NCBI RefSeq assembly: GCF_001625565.1
Contig: NZ_AUXS01000011.1
Coordinates: 62,001 to 126,000, forward strand
Source of the DNA: Pseudoalteromonas luteoviolacea NCIMB 1944
Lineage (GTDB): Bacteria > Pseudomonadota > Gammaproteobacteria > Enterobacterales > Alteromonadaceae
Length of the DNA: 64,000 nt
Reading direction: 5' to 3'
Shown here: positions 46,483 through 55,847 of the stretch, one piece after another
Layout of the letters: each line of letters starts with the position of its first letter
How positions within the stretch are numbered: position 1 is the first letter of the stretch
Made by a program: the position numbers and the translations under genes
Notes under the pieces: model-generated
What the model saw: the letters and a program-made list of their open reading frames with translations, nothing else
The model's database searches: none
What the model was told of the DNA's origin: nothing

Positions 46483-47718
46483 TCAACGCATTTTGTTTGC
46501 ATTTTTTTCTTCAATCCATTGGGACATATATTGGGTACTACGGAGTGTATGGTGTTTGAGCATCTGTCCATAAAAGTTTTGCGTACGATGCTGAGTCAAA
46601 TTACTCTGAATAGTAGATATTTTGCATTCAAGTCGTCTATACAAAGCGCTTTTATCATACCTATCAGACAAAATATTCAAGCCGTTTGATTGTGCCTGTT
46701 TAAAGTAAGACTCATTGCTATAGAGCTCGACCGCTTCGTCGATAAACTCTTTTTCATTTGCCGCAATAGCACCATGCCACGGCAAAGCGCCGTGCATACC
46801 TTCAGCGCCGACAGGGGTTGTTACACATGGCGTCTGAGTTAACATCGCTTCCAAAAACTTACCCTTTATACCTGCTCCAAACCTAAGAGGTGATAAACAA
46901 ACACGGCTATGTTTCATCACGTCAATTGCGTCGTCTGCCCAGCCTTTAATAAGAAAGCCAGTTTTCGGGTTGTGAAGGGCAGTTGCTTTTTTGGGCGGGT
47001 ATGAACCATAAATGTGCAGTTCAGCATCCGGAAGCCGCTTTTTGATTGTTGGCCACAACTTCTGTAAATAAAGGACAGAATCCCAGTTTGGCGCGTGACG
47101 AAAGTTACCTATGGTCATAAAGTGCTTTCGCTCATCAAAGCTTGGAAGCTGTGACGGAATTTGTGTTAAGTCGACTAAAAAAGGTAAGTGCAACAACAGC
47201 CGAGGACTGACGTTAAATGTATTTGTCAGTAACTCCAGTTCATAATCAGAAATGATCAAAGATAAATCACACCGTAATATTGCCGCTATCTCTCGTTTGG
47301 CAAGTTCGCTATCTAACAATTGGTCGCGATGAAAATCAACGCCGGCTTTGACTGCACTGTGACGAGCCCCTCTCAAACATTGTAAGTCTTCCGTATCTAA
47401 AATCTTGAGTGCATTGGGCGCAAATTTATCTACCCGCCAGCCAAACTGCTCTTCCATCATAAAACGATCAAACAGGACGATATCAGGCGACATCGCTTCG
47501 ATATACTGATCAAACGAGCTACAGTTGAGTGCTATTGGCTTGCTTGTAATGCCATAACTTGATAAGTCGACCATATGGTCTGTTTGTTGCGCCGGACTTG
47601 CAAATTCTACCTGCCAGCCATGTGCTTTAAAAAATTGCAATAAAGACAGCATGTGCACGCCAGCTGCCGATGAATTAGGCTCTGGCCATACATAGCCGAT
47701 AACTAAAACTTTGGTCAT
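46483..47718 (-). CDS. Glycosyltransferase, GT4 type (GT-B fold)
   Basis: This 411-residue cytoplasmic protein has a GT-B layout. The N-terminal half starts VLVIGYVWPEPNSSAAGVHMLSLLQFF, and the C-terminal half has FMTIGNFRHAPNWDSVLYL, LHIYGSYPPKKATALH and SPLRFGAGIKGKFLEAML, where the Glu of KGKFLEAM is the usual donor-binding acid of GT4 enzymes. It transfers a sugar from a nucleotide donor to an unknown acceptor. It starts immediately after the stop of a LacI-type regulator with no gap, so the two are translationally coupled. It does not belong to an evident polysaccharide cluster here. Confidence 0.9.
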   Translation of the reverse strand: MTKVLVIGYVWPEPNSSAAGVHMLSLLQFFKAHGWQVEFASPAQQTDHMVDLSSYGITSKPIALNCSSFDQYIEAMSPDIVLFDRFMMEEQFGWRVDKFAPNALKILDTEDLQCLRGARHSAVKAGVDFHRDQLLDSELAKREIAAILRCDLSLIISDYELELLTNTFNVSPRLLLHLPFLVDLTQIPSQLPSFDERKHFMTIGNFRHAPNWDSVLYLQKLWPTIKKRLPDAELHIYGSYPPKKATALHNPKTGFLIKGWADDAIDVMKHSRVCLSPLRFGAGIKGKFLEAMLTQTPCVTTPVGAEGMHGALPWHGAIAANEKEFIDEAVELYSNESYFKQAQSNGLNILSDRYDKSALYRRLECKISTIQSNLTQHRTQNFYGQMLKHHTLRSTQYMSQWIEEKNANKMR

Positions 47719-48732
47719 TTAAGAAGATGATTCTCGTATTTGTAAAGATATATCTACCAGTGTTCTCACCGGTGGTTGAGATTTGTTAAGGATTTCACTA
47801 AGTGCCTGACAAGTCCGCTTACCAATGTCGTTTGCATCAATACGAACCGATGACAGTGCGGGGCGCATTAAGCGCGAATCAGCAAGGTCATCAAATCCAA
47901 TCACTTTGATATCTTTGCCAGGTACTAGATTGTGTTCGCGCATTGCTTCCATTGCGCCATAGGCAATGACATCACTGAAGCACACAATTGCTTGGATATC
48001 TGGAGCGATACTGAAAAGTTGATGGAATGCATCTCTGCCGCCTTGGCGGTTCGTTGGTGCCATTATTTCATGGGATTGAATTTGATCAACGTGGGCAGAT
48101 ATTGCTGAGCGAAACCCACTCAATCGTTCATGGTAGTCGGATATTTCATCAGTACCGCCTAAAAAAGCAATTGATGACAGCCCTTTTTGCAATAAATGCT
48201 CTGTTGCTAAGTGTGTGCCTTTTTGGTTGTCAGGCAAAATGCAGGGGGCTTCAGCAAACTGGATTTCTCGCATGATGTTGATGACAGGAAACCCGGTTGA
48301 AACCAGTTGGTTCACCCATTCTTTGGTTGTGCCTGGTGCAGGAACCATGACAAACGCAGAGACATTGTACTCTTTGAGGGTATTAACAACTTGTTGTTGA
48401 CGGGTAAAATCCTCCCCGGTATTTACTAGCATCGGCACCATACCTAGCGCATAAATGTGCTTTTCTAAGCCCACCGCCAATTGCGCTGAATAGGGGTTGG
48501 TTAAATCATTGATAACGACCGCGACGAGGTTGGATTTTTTACTGCGCAGTGCAGCCGCATCTCTATTATATACATAGCCAAGCTTTTCAATGGCTTTGAG
48601 AACTTTTTCTTTACTTTTGTCACTTACTTTGTCGGAGTGAGTTAATACAAGGGAAACTGTAGATTTGGAAACTTGCGCTTCTTTGGCAACATCAAAAATT
48701 GTTATTTTTTCTGGTTTTTTGTCGTTGTTCAT
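47719..48732 (-). CDS. LacI-family transcriptional regulator
   Basis: This 337-residue protein has the LacI helix-turn-helix (ITIFDVAKEAQVSKSTVSLVLTHSDKVSDKSKEKVLKAIEKLGY) and hinge helix (AALRSK), then a periplasmic-binding-like sugar-sensing domain (VVINDLTNPYSAQLAVGLE, and VIGFDDLADSRLMRPALSSVRID). It is the first gene of a two-gene unit with the glycosyltransferase at 46483. It is divergent from the S9-like gene at 48946, with 213 bp between starts, so it may control both. The effector is probably a sugar but cannot be named. Confidence 0.93.
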   Translation of the reverse strand: MNNDKKPEKITIFDVAKEAQVSKSTVSLVLTHSDKVSDKSKEKVLKAIEKLGYVYNRDAAALRSKKSNLVAVVINDLTNPYSAQLAVGLEKHIYALGMVPMLVNTGEDFTRQQQVVNTLKEYNVSAFVMVPAPGTTKEWVNQLVSTGFPVINIMREIQFAEAPCILPDNQKGTHLATEHLLQKGLSSIAFLGGTDEISDYHERLSGFRSAISAHVDQIQSHEIMAPTNRQGGRDAFHQLFSIAPDIQAIVCFSDVIAYGAMEAMREHNLVPGKDIKVIGFDDLADSRLMRPALSSVRIDANDIGKRTCQALSEILNKSQPPVRTLVDISLQIRESSS

Positions 48733-48945
48733 AAGTGCCTGATCGCATAGGTTGTGCTGATGACGGTTGCATAGTTTAAACCTATCAACTTCGACTCTGC
48801 AACTTACAATTCAATTGATGCTGTTCTGTATAAAACAATAGTCTAAAAAACAGCTTTTTAAATGCAATATGTCTCTAAATTACTGCACTTGGTGAAAAAT
48901 AAGGATATCATGTCCCGTTGTGGCTAATAGACTAGGACTATAGAA

Positions 48946-51432
48946 GTGATAATTATCAGGGCTTTAATACTATTTGTATGCGCATGTGTGTTGAGCAATG
49001 GAGTTTATGCTAATCCATCAAGCTATAAACAACCTTCGGCTGAAATTGCGGAGCTTATACAACATCACAGTGTCCCAAAAGCTCTTGTAAACGCCAAAGG
49101 CAGCTGGATGGCATTACTTACGCCCCTAGAAGCCGATAATACTGGTAAATCACTAGGTCAACAGCGTCCACCGCTGAGCATACTTGGTGTTCAGATAAAC
49201 CCTGAAACCAGCTTGCGTCCAGAAGCCGAGCGTTATGCTGGTGTTTCATTTAAGCATATTGACACCGGCGCTCTAATCAAGGTGAACAATATCCCCGAAG
49301 GTCACATTATTCAGCCTACTTGGAGTGCAAATGGACGCTATCTTGCGTTTATTTTAGAGACTCAAACAGGGGGATACTTATGGGTGTATGATATTAAACA
49401 ACGCCAACCTAAGAGCTTGTCCAATTTTCCACTCAATGGCTTTACAATGGCAAAACCTTTCGAGTGGCTGGCCGATAGTTCAGGCCTCATTGCCAATATT
49501 AGAGTGAATCATAGCCGTCAAAGCGTTACTCGTAGCGCAGAGCAATCAAATGCGAATGGTCCATTGGTTGTTAATTCAACTGCACAAATAAAACCGTCTG
49601 ATGCTTTTGATGCGCCAAAACATGCACAGTTTACACAGTTAGCATTAGGGCAACTATATAAAGTACCGCTAAAAGGGAGAGAAGTTCCAATCGGACAACC
49701 TGCTTATTTTAGCAGCTTTAAAGCGTCGCCTGACTCGACCAACTTGTTGGTTGCTATGATGGATATACAAAACTTGTCGCAGATGACGGAAGAAGACTTT
49801 GATAAACAGCACTATAGTGTTTGGCAGATCTGGGGAATGAGAGGTGCGCCGCTTTACGAAGTTTACCGACCGCAGGTTACTGTTTCCGAACAAGATAGTC
49901 TTACTCAACCATTTACAGATGCAACCGTTAAACGAGTATTCCAGTGGCGTGCTGATAAAGGCGCAACCTTGATATGGGCCCAGTCGGATTTAGACAGCGA
50001 CAGCGAAAGTTTGTACAGTATTTCAGCGCCGTTTAGACGTAATCCTCGCCACTACGCTGACATTGAGGGGCGGCTATCGGAGATAATGTGGGGTGACAAT
50101 CAGCTTGGGTTAATGGTCATTGATGCCGGAAATAATGAAAAAGACTACTATGCATTTTCGCCATTAACGCCAGACCGTGCTCAAGTTAAGTTGAACTTAT
50201 TTGAGGGCCTTTCTAAAGGTGAAAGCCGCGAATTGGTAACGACCAAAAATGATATTGGCGCTTCGGTAATTAAGGTTGCTGGAGGTCGCTACATATTTAT
50301 CACTGGTACAAAAAAACAAGGTGAGGCAGATATACCTTATCTTGCAAGATTCGATGCGCGAGGTAACCTAATGACGCCTATTTGGGAGTCAAAATCTCCA
50401 TATTTCGAGCGAGTTGTGGCTGTGCTTTCAGATGATGGTATGCAATTCGTCACGCGTAAAGAGTCCAAAGACAATCCAACAAACTACTTCTCTCGTAATT
50501 TGACGTTTGATGTTGTCGAGCAACTTACTAAGTACCCACACCCATATCCAAGTATGCAAGGGATCCGCAAAGAGGAAATGCGTTTCAGTGTTGGTGCCGG
50601 TGGTGTAATTAAAGGAGACTTTTATTTACCTAAAAGCTTTGATCCTAGCATGGGTCGAGTACCAGTTGTGGTATGGCTTAATGACACAAATGAGCAAAAT
50701 AATAAGCAAGTCATCTCGTCGCCTTACCTATTCCCTGATCTAGATGCCAAGAGTGGCGTGCCATTTGTTCATGAGGGGTATGCTGTGCTCAATATCAAAA
50801 ATATGCCTATGCTGAGTGCGCAAAATCAAGGAGAGCAGTTTGACCAACAGCTGAGGGCCAGTGCAAAGGCAATAGTTGATACTTTGGTCTCTCAAGGTAT
50901 TGCGGACAAAGAAAAAATAGCCATAGGCGGCCATGGTTTTGCAGCCACAAGCGTACTTAAACTGTTAACTCAAACAGACTACTTTGTCACCGGGATCGCG
51001 CGAAGTGGTACTTATAACTTGACGCTATCTCCGTTTGTTTTTGGTGCTGGCGAGCAAAGTTTGTGGGTTGAATCTAGCAAGTATTTAGCTAATTCTCCCT
51101 TATTCTCTGCGCAAAATATTCGCAGTTCGGTGTTGTTGATCCATGGCTATCAAGATAGGAAGGAAGGCAGCTACCCGGTCCAATCGGAAAGAATGTTTAG
51201 TGCGCTAAACGATTTAGGCAAGACCGCCAAGCTTGTTTTGTTACCAAATAGTGGTCATGAATATCAGGATGAAAAAGATTTACTGCATATGCTATATGAG
51301 CAACAGCAGTGGCTGAAACTTCATTTTGCCACGCTACCTGAGATCGAACCCTCGAGCTCAGCACCTGAAAATTTGCACTTTGAGCTGGAAGTTGAGGTAG
51401 AGGAGTCTGATTTACCGTCACCGTGGGGTTAG
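48946..51432 (+). CDS. S9-family peptidase-like protein lacking the catalytic serine (pseudoenzyme)
   Basis: This 828-residue protein has a signal peptide (cut after YA-NPSS), a beta-propeller region and a C-terminal alpha/beta hydrolase domain that matches the glutamyl-endopeptidase-like S9 group: IAIGGHGFAATSVLKLL aligns with the family GGHSYGAFM motif, so Gly664 replaces the nucleophilic serine. The acid Asp737 (GYQDRKEGSYPVQSERM) and His771 (NSGHEYQD) remain. It therefore probably cannot cleave peptides in the usual way and may act as a binding or regulatory protein. The N-terminal propeller holds blocks such as PTWSANGRYLAFI. It is divergent from the LacI-type regulator. Confidence 0.9.
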   Translation: MIIIRALILFVCACVLSNGVYANPSSYKQPSAEIAELIQHHSVPKALVNAKGSWMALLTPLEADNTGKSLGQQRPPLSILGVQINPETSLRPEAERYAGVSFKHIDTGALIKVNNIPEGHIIQPTWSANGRYLAFILETQTGGYLWVYDIKQRQPKSLSNFPLNGFTMAKPFEWLADSSGLIANIRVNHSRQSVTRSAEQSNANGPLVVNSTAQIKPSDAFDAPKHAQFTQLALGQLYKVPLKGREVPIGQPAYFSSFKASPDSTNLLVAMMDIQNLSQMTEEDFDKQHYSVWQIWGMRGAPLYEVYRPQVTVSEQDSLTQPFTDATVKRVFQWRADKGATLIWAQSDLDSDSESLYSISAPFRRNPRHYADIEGRLSEIMWGDNQLGLMVIDAGNNEKDYYAFSPLTPDRAQVKLNLFEGLSKGESRELVTTKNDIGASVIKVAGGRYIFITGTKKQGEADIPYLARFDARGNLMTPIWESKSPYFERVVAVLSDDGMQFVTRKESKDNPTNYFSRNLTFDVVEQLTKYPHPYPSMQGIRKEEMRFSVGAGGVIKGDFYLPKSFDPSMGRVPVVVWLNDTNEQNNKQVISSPYLFPDLDAKSGVPFVHEGYAVLNIKNMPMLSAQNQGEQFDQQLRASAKAIVDTLVSQGIADKEKIAIGGHGFAATSVLKLLTQTDYFVTGIARSGTYNLTLSPFVFGAGEQSLWVESSKYLANSPLFSAQNIRSSVLLIHGYQDRKEGSYPVQSERMFSALNDLGKTAKLVLLPNSGHEYQDEKDLLHMLYEQQQWLKLHFATLPEIEPSSSAPENLHFELEVEVEESDLPSPWG

Positions 51433-51471
51433 AAGGACCCGCTCCTGAAGCAGGCCCTTAGTTGGTTTTTT
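51433..51471 (+). terminator. Probable terminator of the S9-like gene
   Basis: AAGGACC (51433-51439) and GGCCCTT (51453-51459) form a 7-bp stem with one mismatch, followed by six T at 51466-51471. It overlaps the stop of the convergent RhtA-like gene. Confidence 0.42.
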
Positions 51472-52321
51472 AGGATTCTTTGGTGGCTATTGAGCTGCCT
51501 AGCGATGCGGTGATCACTAAAATAATGGCGATCCATTGTGAAAATGTAAGCAGCTCACCTAAAATCAGCAATCCAGCTAGAGCTGCGACCGCAGGTTCTA
51601 AGCTCATCATAATACTAAAGCCCTGCGCAGGCATATTGCGCAGTGCCACCATTTCCAGACTGTATGGTAGTGCACTCGATAATAACCCAATAGCAATGCC
51701 GAGTGGGATAAGGGACCAGTCAAGTAGTGCACTGCCCTGTGAAATGACGCCGTAGGGGACTATCGCGAAAGCTGCGACACTCATGCCCAAAGTGACTGCT
51801 ATGCCTCCTGAGCTTTGTCCACCGGTTTTTTTACCAAATATAATGTATCCGGCCCAGAAAGCACCCGCTACCAGAGCCAGTATCACACCAATAGGATCCA
51901 GTCCATCCACTTCACTCATATTTGGAAGCAGCATTATGATCCCGGCAATGGCGAGTAGCACCCAGAGGTAATCACGCTTGCGTTTGGACGAAAATAATGC
52001 GACTGCCAGTGGCCCGGTAAATTCCAATGCGACACCAATGCCCAACGGAATACGTTCAATGGCATAGTAAAATGTCAAATTCATGATCCCCAATGAGAGG
52101 CCATAAAGAATAACCGGTCGCCAATTGGCGGGGAGTTTTCTCCAAGGTCTAAAAATGAGGCACAATATCAAGGCAGAAAACCCCAAGCGGTAGGCTGTCG
52201 TTCCTTCGGGGCCAACATATGGAAATAATTGCTTTGCGATTGATGCGCCAGACTGAATAGTCACCATAGCTAAAAGAAGACATGCAATTGCGTATAAAAA
52301 TCGTTTGTCTAGAATTTGCAT
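51470..52321 (-). CDS. rhtA: RhtA-like EamA/DMT exporter
   Basis: This 283-residue inner-membrane protein has ten membrane segments in two EamA repeats and closely follows RhtA, the E. coli threonine/homoserine exporter: AIACLLLAMVTIQSGASIAKQLFP, TAYRLGFSALIL, ERIPLGIGVALEFTGPLAVALFSSKRKRD, and SLEPAVAALAGLLILGE. It should export threonine, homoserine or related amino acids. It is convergent with the S9-like gene and possibly read with its own promoter, since the methyltransferase gene behind it is 188 bp away and has an inverted repeat between. The symbol is given from overall similarity. Confidence 0.85.
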   Translation of the reverse strand: MQILDKRFLYAIACLLLAMVTIQSGASIAKQLFPYVGPEGTTAYRLGFSALILCLIFRPWRKLPANWRPVILYGLSLGIMNLTFYYAIERIPLGIGVALEFTGPLAVALFSSKRKRDYLWVLLAIAGIIMLLPNMSEVDGLDPIGVILALVAGAFWAGYIIFGKKTGGQSSGGIAVTLGMSVAAFAIVPYGVISQGSALLDWSLIPLGIAIGLLSSALPYSLEMVALRNMPAQGFSIMMSLEPAVAALAGLLILGELLTFSQWIAIILVITASLGSSIATKES

Positions 52322-52434
52322 AACGAAGCCCGCTAATTCAAAGAGGGCGCAAGTCTAAGGTTTTCTTTAAGGATACACAATCACTTTGTATACATTATTC
52401 CATTATTGTTTATTTCGCAGTTTTTGTTGTTTCA

Positions 52435-52464
52435 AAAGTGTTTTATTTGTAACTAAAACACTTT
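52435..52464 (-). terminator. Possible terminator of the methyltransferase gene
   Basis: A perfect 10-bp inverted repeat, AAAGTGTTTT (52435-52444) and AAAACACTTT (52455-52464), with a 10-nt loop. On the minus strand the stem ends in TTTT. The AT content of the stem makes this a weak terminator. Confidence 0.45.
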
Positions 52465-52509
52465 AAAAATGGAGGTTGTATTTTTTCTATTTGTTATATA
52501 TTTGCAGGG

Positions 52510-53295
52510 TCAATCGGCTGCTTGACTTAAGTATGCTTGCCAAGCCTGTTCATGTTTAGACATCTGTTTATGCTTTTTTGAATTTAAATGCGCTTGTTTG
52601 TCTTGCTCTGTTAGAAATGGACCAACACGGCACATGGCACAGTGAGACTCAGATAAATAGCTGGGTTTGGTAAGTGGTAGTGATGGTGCGGGCTTGGGTG
52701 ACCAAAAGTAACTGATCCCTCGGGTATCTTTTACGTGTTTGTCTCTGTCGACATTGCGTATTTTATACTCAGGAAACCGCGTTATATCAAAATCACTTTG
52801 TCCTAGGTAGTTTAGATTAAGTGATTGATGTAAGGTTTGTTCGAGGTTCCATTCGCAATATGGCTTAACATCTTTTGACGTTATGATACTGAGCATTGGC
52901 CCTTGTTTATCTAAAGCAATTGACTGTGAATAAGTCAAAAAATACCTCAGTAGGCGTCTATTTAATGTATTTATGCTCAGTGAGTTCTGTTTAAACTCGT
53001 CATGTGAAGCAAAAGCAGGAATAAGCGGAAACTGAAAAATCACAGCGTCGAATGTCTGCCCATTCAAGCGAGACCAAGATGCTTTGTCAGTGGCATCAAA
53101 CTCAGTCAACACAGGTGTATTGGACGCTATCAACTTGTCTAAAGCATGATTTTGATACTTCTCTCGCAAAATAGCTTCGCTGTCGTAAATACTGGCGATA
53201 ATTTGCTGAGGTTGAAGGTGCTTTTTGATGGAGTAGGAGAAGCTTAAATCGCCATCTCCCACTGTTAGTATTCGCCACTTTGGGTCTAATTGCAT
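52510..53295 (-). CDS. BMT5-like Rossmann methyltransferase with C-terminal C2H2 zinc finger
   Basis: This 261-residue protein begins with WRILTVGDGDLSFSYSIKKHL, the glycine-rich SAM-binding motif in the form used by the BMT5-like family (yeast BMT5 methylates uridine N3 in 25S rRNA). Further family blocks are FDAVIFQFPLI and YCEWNLEQ. At the C-terminus CAMCRVGPFLTEQDKQAHLNSKKHK forms a U1/C2H2-type zinc finger with Cys-x2-Cys and His-x5-His, a module often linked to RNA binding. An RNA methyltransferase role is inferred. The ATG at 53295 is chosen over an in-frame GTG at 53304. It seems to be transcribed alone. Confidence 0.82.
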   Translation of the reverse strand: MQLDPKWRILTVGDGDLSFSYSIKKHLQPQQIIASIYDSEAILREKYQNHALDKLIASNTPVLTEFDATDKASWSRLNGQTFDAVIFQFPLIPAFASHDEFKQNSLSINTLNRRLLRYFLTYSQSIALDKQGPMLSIITSKDVKPYCEWNLEQTLHQSLNLNYLGQSDFDITRFPEYKIRNVDRDKHVKDTRGISYFWSPKPAPSLPLTKPSYLSESHCAMCRVGPFLTEQDKQAHLNSKKHKQMSKHEQAWQAYLSQAAD

Positions 53296-53386
53296 GATAA
53301 ACACTGACTAATTAAAAGTGGCGAATTATATCAAGATTTAACTATAAAAGTCGTCAATCGAAGGAAAAATATATCGTCTAACTGCA

Positions 53387-54472
53387 TTAAGTGTTTCTAA
53401 GATCATCCAACAAATGCATAACCTCTACGCTGGCTTGCTCCATTCTATTGAGCTGTTGTACTGCCCCCTGTTTGTCACCATCTTGGAACTTTTTAATAGC
53501 CTCTACACCGGATCTGTGTACTTCTTTGTGTGGCTGCTCTAGGCGCTTATAAGCAGAGTTGTTTGAATATTGTTTAGAGCCATCTCCTAGGAACCATTTA
53601 CCAAGGCGACACGATGTATGATCGGCAAAATTGCCGACAGTTTTATTACTGCTTCCCATGATCACGGCGTAGACTTCGCTTTTCCAAACGACGTGATCAA
53701 GTTTCACTGTTTGAATAAAAGTCTGCTGGGTAGCATTGGTGATAGTTTGCTTCATTGAACCGCACGTATTAACAATGTCTCCATATTCATCATTTAGGTG
53801 CTCAATACTGTGAGATAAATTTTTATTTGACTCTTGGATCACTGACACATCTTTCACTGTAAGTTGGGTTGTATCAATGATCTTGGTGACTAACTCTGAT
53901 ACTTCGTTAGCAGATGCGCTGGTGTTATTTGCCAAAGCTCTAACTTCATCTGCTACAACACTGAATCCTCTGCCAGCTTCACCCGCTCGTGCAGCTTCAA
54001 TTGCAGCATTAAGTGCTAACAAATTAGTTTGATCTGAAATTTTGGAGATCGTTGCGACAAAAGTGTGAATATTGTCAGCCATATGAGATAGGCCTGAAAT
54101 ATTGTCGGTCATACTCGACATATTTTCAGAAAGCTGGCTCATACCAGCCAGAATGTTTGCTAGTGACTTTTCTGACGTTTCGAACGACTGATTAACTTCT
54201 GCTATGGCTGCGCTGTCTTGCTCTATATTTTGAAAGCTGTGAAGTACCGTCTCTCTGATCCCTTCTACTTGGCTCATACCGGATAGAGCACACTGCAAGA
54301 GCTGATTGTCGGTATTATCATTTAGCTGCTGTTGTGCTTCTATCAACTGTGATTGTAGTTGGTTGTTTTCAGTTGTAAGGCGCTCATTTTCTTGTACTTG
54401 TTGTGCCAACTCACGTTTTAATTGCGAAAGTTCTGCTTTTATTTCTGAGCTGGAGAATAAGTTGGTTAGCAC
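53387..54472 (-). CDS. Soluble methyl-accepting chemotaxis protein with CZB domain
   Basis: This 361-residue protein has no membrane segment. It starts with a coiled coil (residues about 8-55), continues with an MCP signalling domain whose hairpin tip reads [34 protein letters not shown], and ends in a CZB zinc-binding domain (about 260-361) with the ligand pattern [23 protein letters not shown] (His-Cys-His-His). Cytoplasmic CZB receptors sense zinc, pH or hypochlorous acid. The GTG start at 54472 has AGGAG eight bases upstream. No che genes are near. A diguanylate cyclase gene lies upstream on the same strand, but about 240 bp away. Confidence 0.93.
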   Translation of the reverse strand: MLTNLFSSSEIKAELSQLKRELAQQVQENERLTTENNQLQSQLIEAQQQLNDNTDNQLLQCALSGMSQVEGIRETVLHSFQNIEQDSAAIAEVNQSFETSEKSLANILAGMSQLSENMSSMTDNISGLSHMADNIHTFVATISKISDQTNLLALNAAIEAARAGEAGRGFSVVADEVRALANNTSASANEVSELVTKIIDTTQLTVKDVSVIQESNKNLSHSIEHLNDEYGDIVNTCGSMKQTITNATQQTFIQTVKLDHVVWKSEVYAVIMGSSNKTVGNFADHTSCRLGKWFLGDGSKQYSNNSAYKRLEQPHKEVHRSGVEAIKKFQDGDKQGAVQQLNRMEQASVEVMHLLDDLRNT

Positions 54473-54712
54473 GAGTCAATCTCCTTTGTAATATGAGTGC
54501 ATAGTGTATTAGGTATGTGTCTGAATGATTTGATAATGACACATCAACAAGCGACGGTTTGCTATGAATTTTTCGCAATACGCCAGCTTTAACATCTTAA
54601 TGATGCCATTTAACCATAAATGTTTTAATAGTACTCTATTTTTTAAGCCTTAAATCAAAGGGTTTTATGTTGGGACTGCTTTTATTGTACTAATGAAAGG
54701 CATGGTAAGATG

Positions 54713-55555
54713 TTAACTGACCCGAGGTTTAGAGCGAACAGACTTAAGGCGTTTGTTACTGTACATGGCCGCATCAGCGAGATGTAGTAATTTATCAGGG
54801 GCAATTTCTGTGTCTGTAGCAGTGAAACCAATGCTAATACCGACACCGTATTCAAAGACTTCTTCTAAAAGCTTTTTGCGAAGTTGCTCGTCATTGTCTG
54901 TATCAAAACTACCAAATGCGACAAACTCATCACCCCCGATCCTAAAACAACGTTCTTCGCCAAACTGTGTGCTCAAAGAGTGTGCTACTTTTTTCAAGAT
55001 TAAATCGCCACAGCTGTGCCCAAATTTGTCGTTGGCGCATTTAAAATCATCTAAGTCAAAATAAAATAAAGTTGTATGTTGCTCGCAAAGTGTCTTGAAT
55101 TGGGTAAAGCAGGCTCTGCGATTTCCTATCTGAGTGAGTTCATCATGGGTTGCATCAAATTTAAGCTTTTCTTCCAGTCGTCGTCTTTGCACAATTTCAT
55201 TGTTGAGTTGAGATATGGTGTCTCTTTGTCTGACTATCATGGTGTACAGTGCATAGCATATGAGTAAAAAGCCAATCTGTTTAAGTGACGTGTCTAGCGC
55301 GATAACTGGAAATATGTCCACGGCGATAAAATCGTCCAGCAGATCCAGCAGTAAACCCAAACAGTATATAGACCATGCCCATATTAAAATGTTGTTCTTT
55401 AAATGCGGTGCTGAATAAACGATCATCGTTGAGGCGATAGTAAACCAAAACAACTCCTCTAGTGAGTCCAGCAGATCACCAGGTTGCTCTCTCATCCAAA
55501 GATAAAAGGTGAACACAAATAGCCCTATCACCCCGTAAAGCAGCTTTTGAATCAT
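54713..55555 (-). CDS. Membrane-bound diguanylate cyclase (GGDEF)
   Basis: This 280-residue protein has about four membrane segments in residues 5-110, a short coiled coil (RDTISQLNNEIVQRRRLEEKL), and a GGDEF domain (about 135-275) with an intact active-site motif CFRIGGDEFVAFG. It should make cyclic di-GMP from GTP. There is no RxxD inhibitory site at the usual place before the motif, so it may escape product inhibition. The membrane domain is short and of unknown ligand. Its start is ATG at 55555. The chemoreceptor gene at 53387-54472 follows it on the same strand. Confidence 0.93.
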   Translation of the reverse strand: MIQKLLYGVIGLFVFTFYLWMREQPGDLLDSLEELFWFTIASTMIVYSAPHLKNNILIWAWSIYCLGLLLDLLDDFIAVDIFPVIALDTSLKQIGFLLICYALYTMIVRQRDTISQLNNEIVQRRRLEEKLKFDATHDELTQIGNRRACFTQFKTLCEQHTTLFYFDLDDFKCANDKFGHSCGDLILKKVAHSLSTQFGEERCFRIGGDEFVAFGSFDTDNDEQLRKKLLEEVFEYGVGISIGFTATDTEIAPDKLLHLADAAMYSNKRLKSVRSKPRVS

Positions 55556-55696
55556 GTATGCACTCCTAACGCTACTCTTTAACTTATAGCAGTATTATTA
55601 TTGATCTGCTTAGTTGCGAACTAATTTACCGCACTGATTCAAATCTTTGAATTAAATAGTTGTCAAATGCTCAATAAGAACCTTGCAGTACTTCGG

Positions 55697-55738
55697 CAGG
55701 TACCGGATTTTAAAAGAGGATTGTTGGGCCGGCACCTG
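55697..55738. other. Imperfect inverted repeat in the 55.6-55.8 kb gap
   Basis: CAGGTACCGG (55697-55706) and CCGGCACCTG (55729-55738) pair with one mismatch across 22 nt. It does not have a T-run and its role is unknown. Confidence 0.4.
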
Positions 55739-55847
55739 AACACTGTTCGATAATGTTAATTGATTACACTCGAAACGTGTAGCTTTTTTACATTGCATTA
55801 AAGGAATAGTTATGGTGCCGCCATGATTGTGAGGTTAAACGTTTATT

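Noticed and set aside
48733..48945. Palindrome GTTTAAAC in the LacI/S9 divergent region
   Set aside because: It lacks the usual LacI-family operator symmetry with a central CG and is too short to call.
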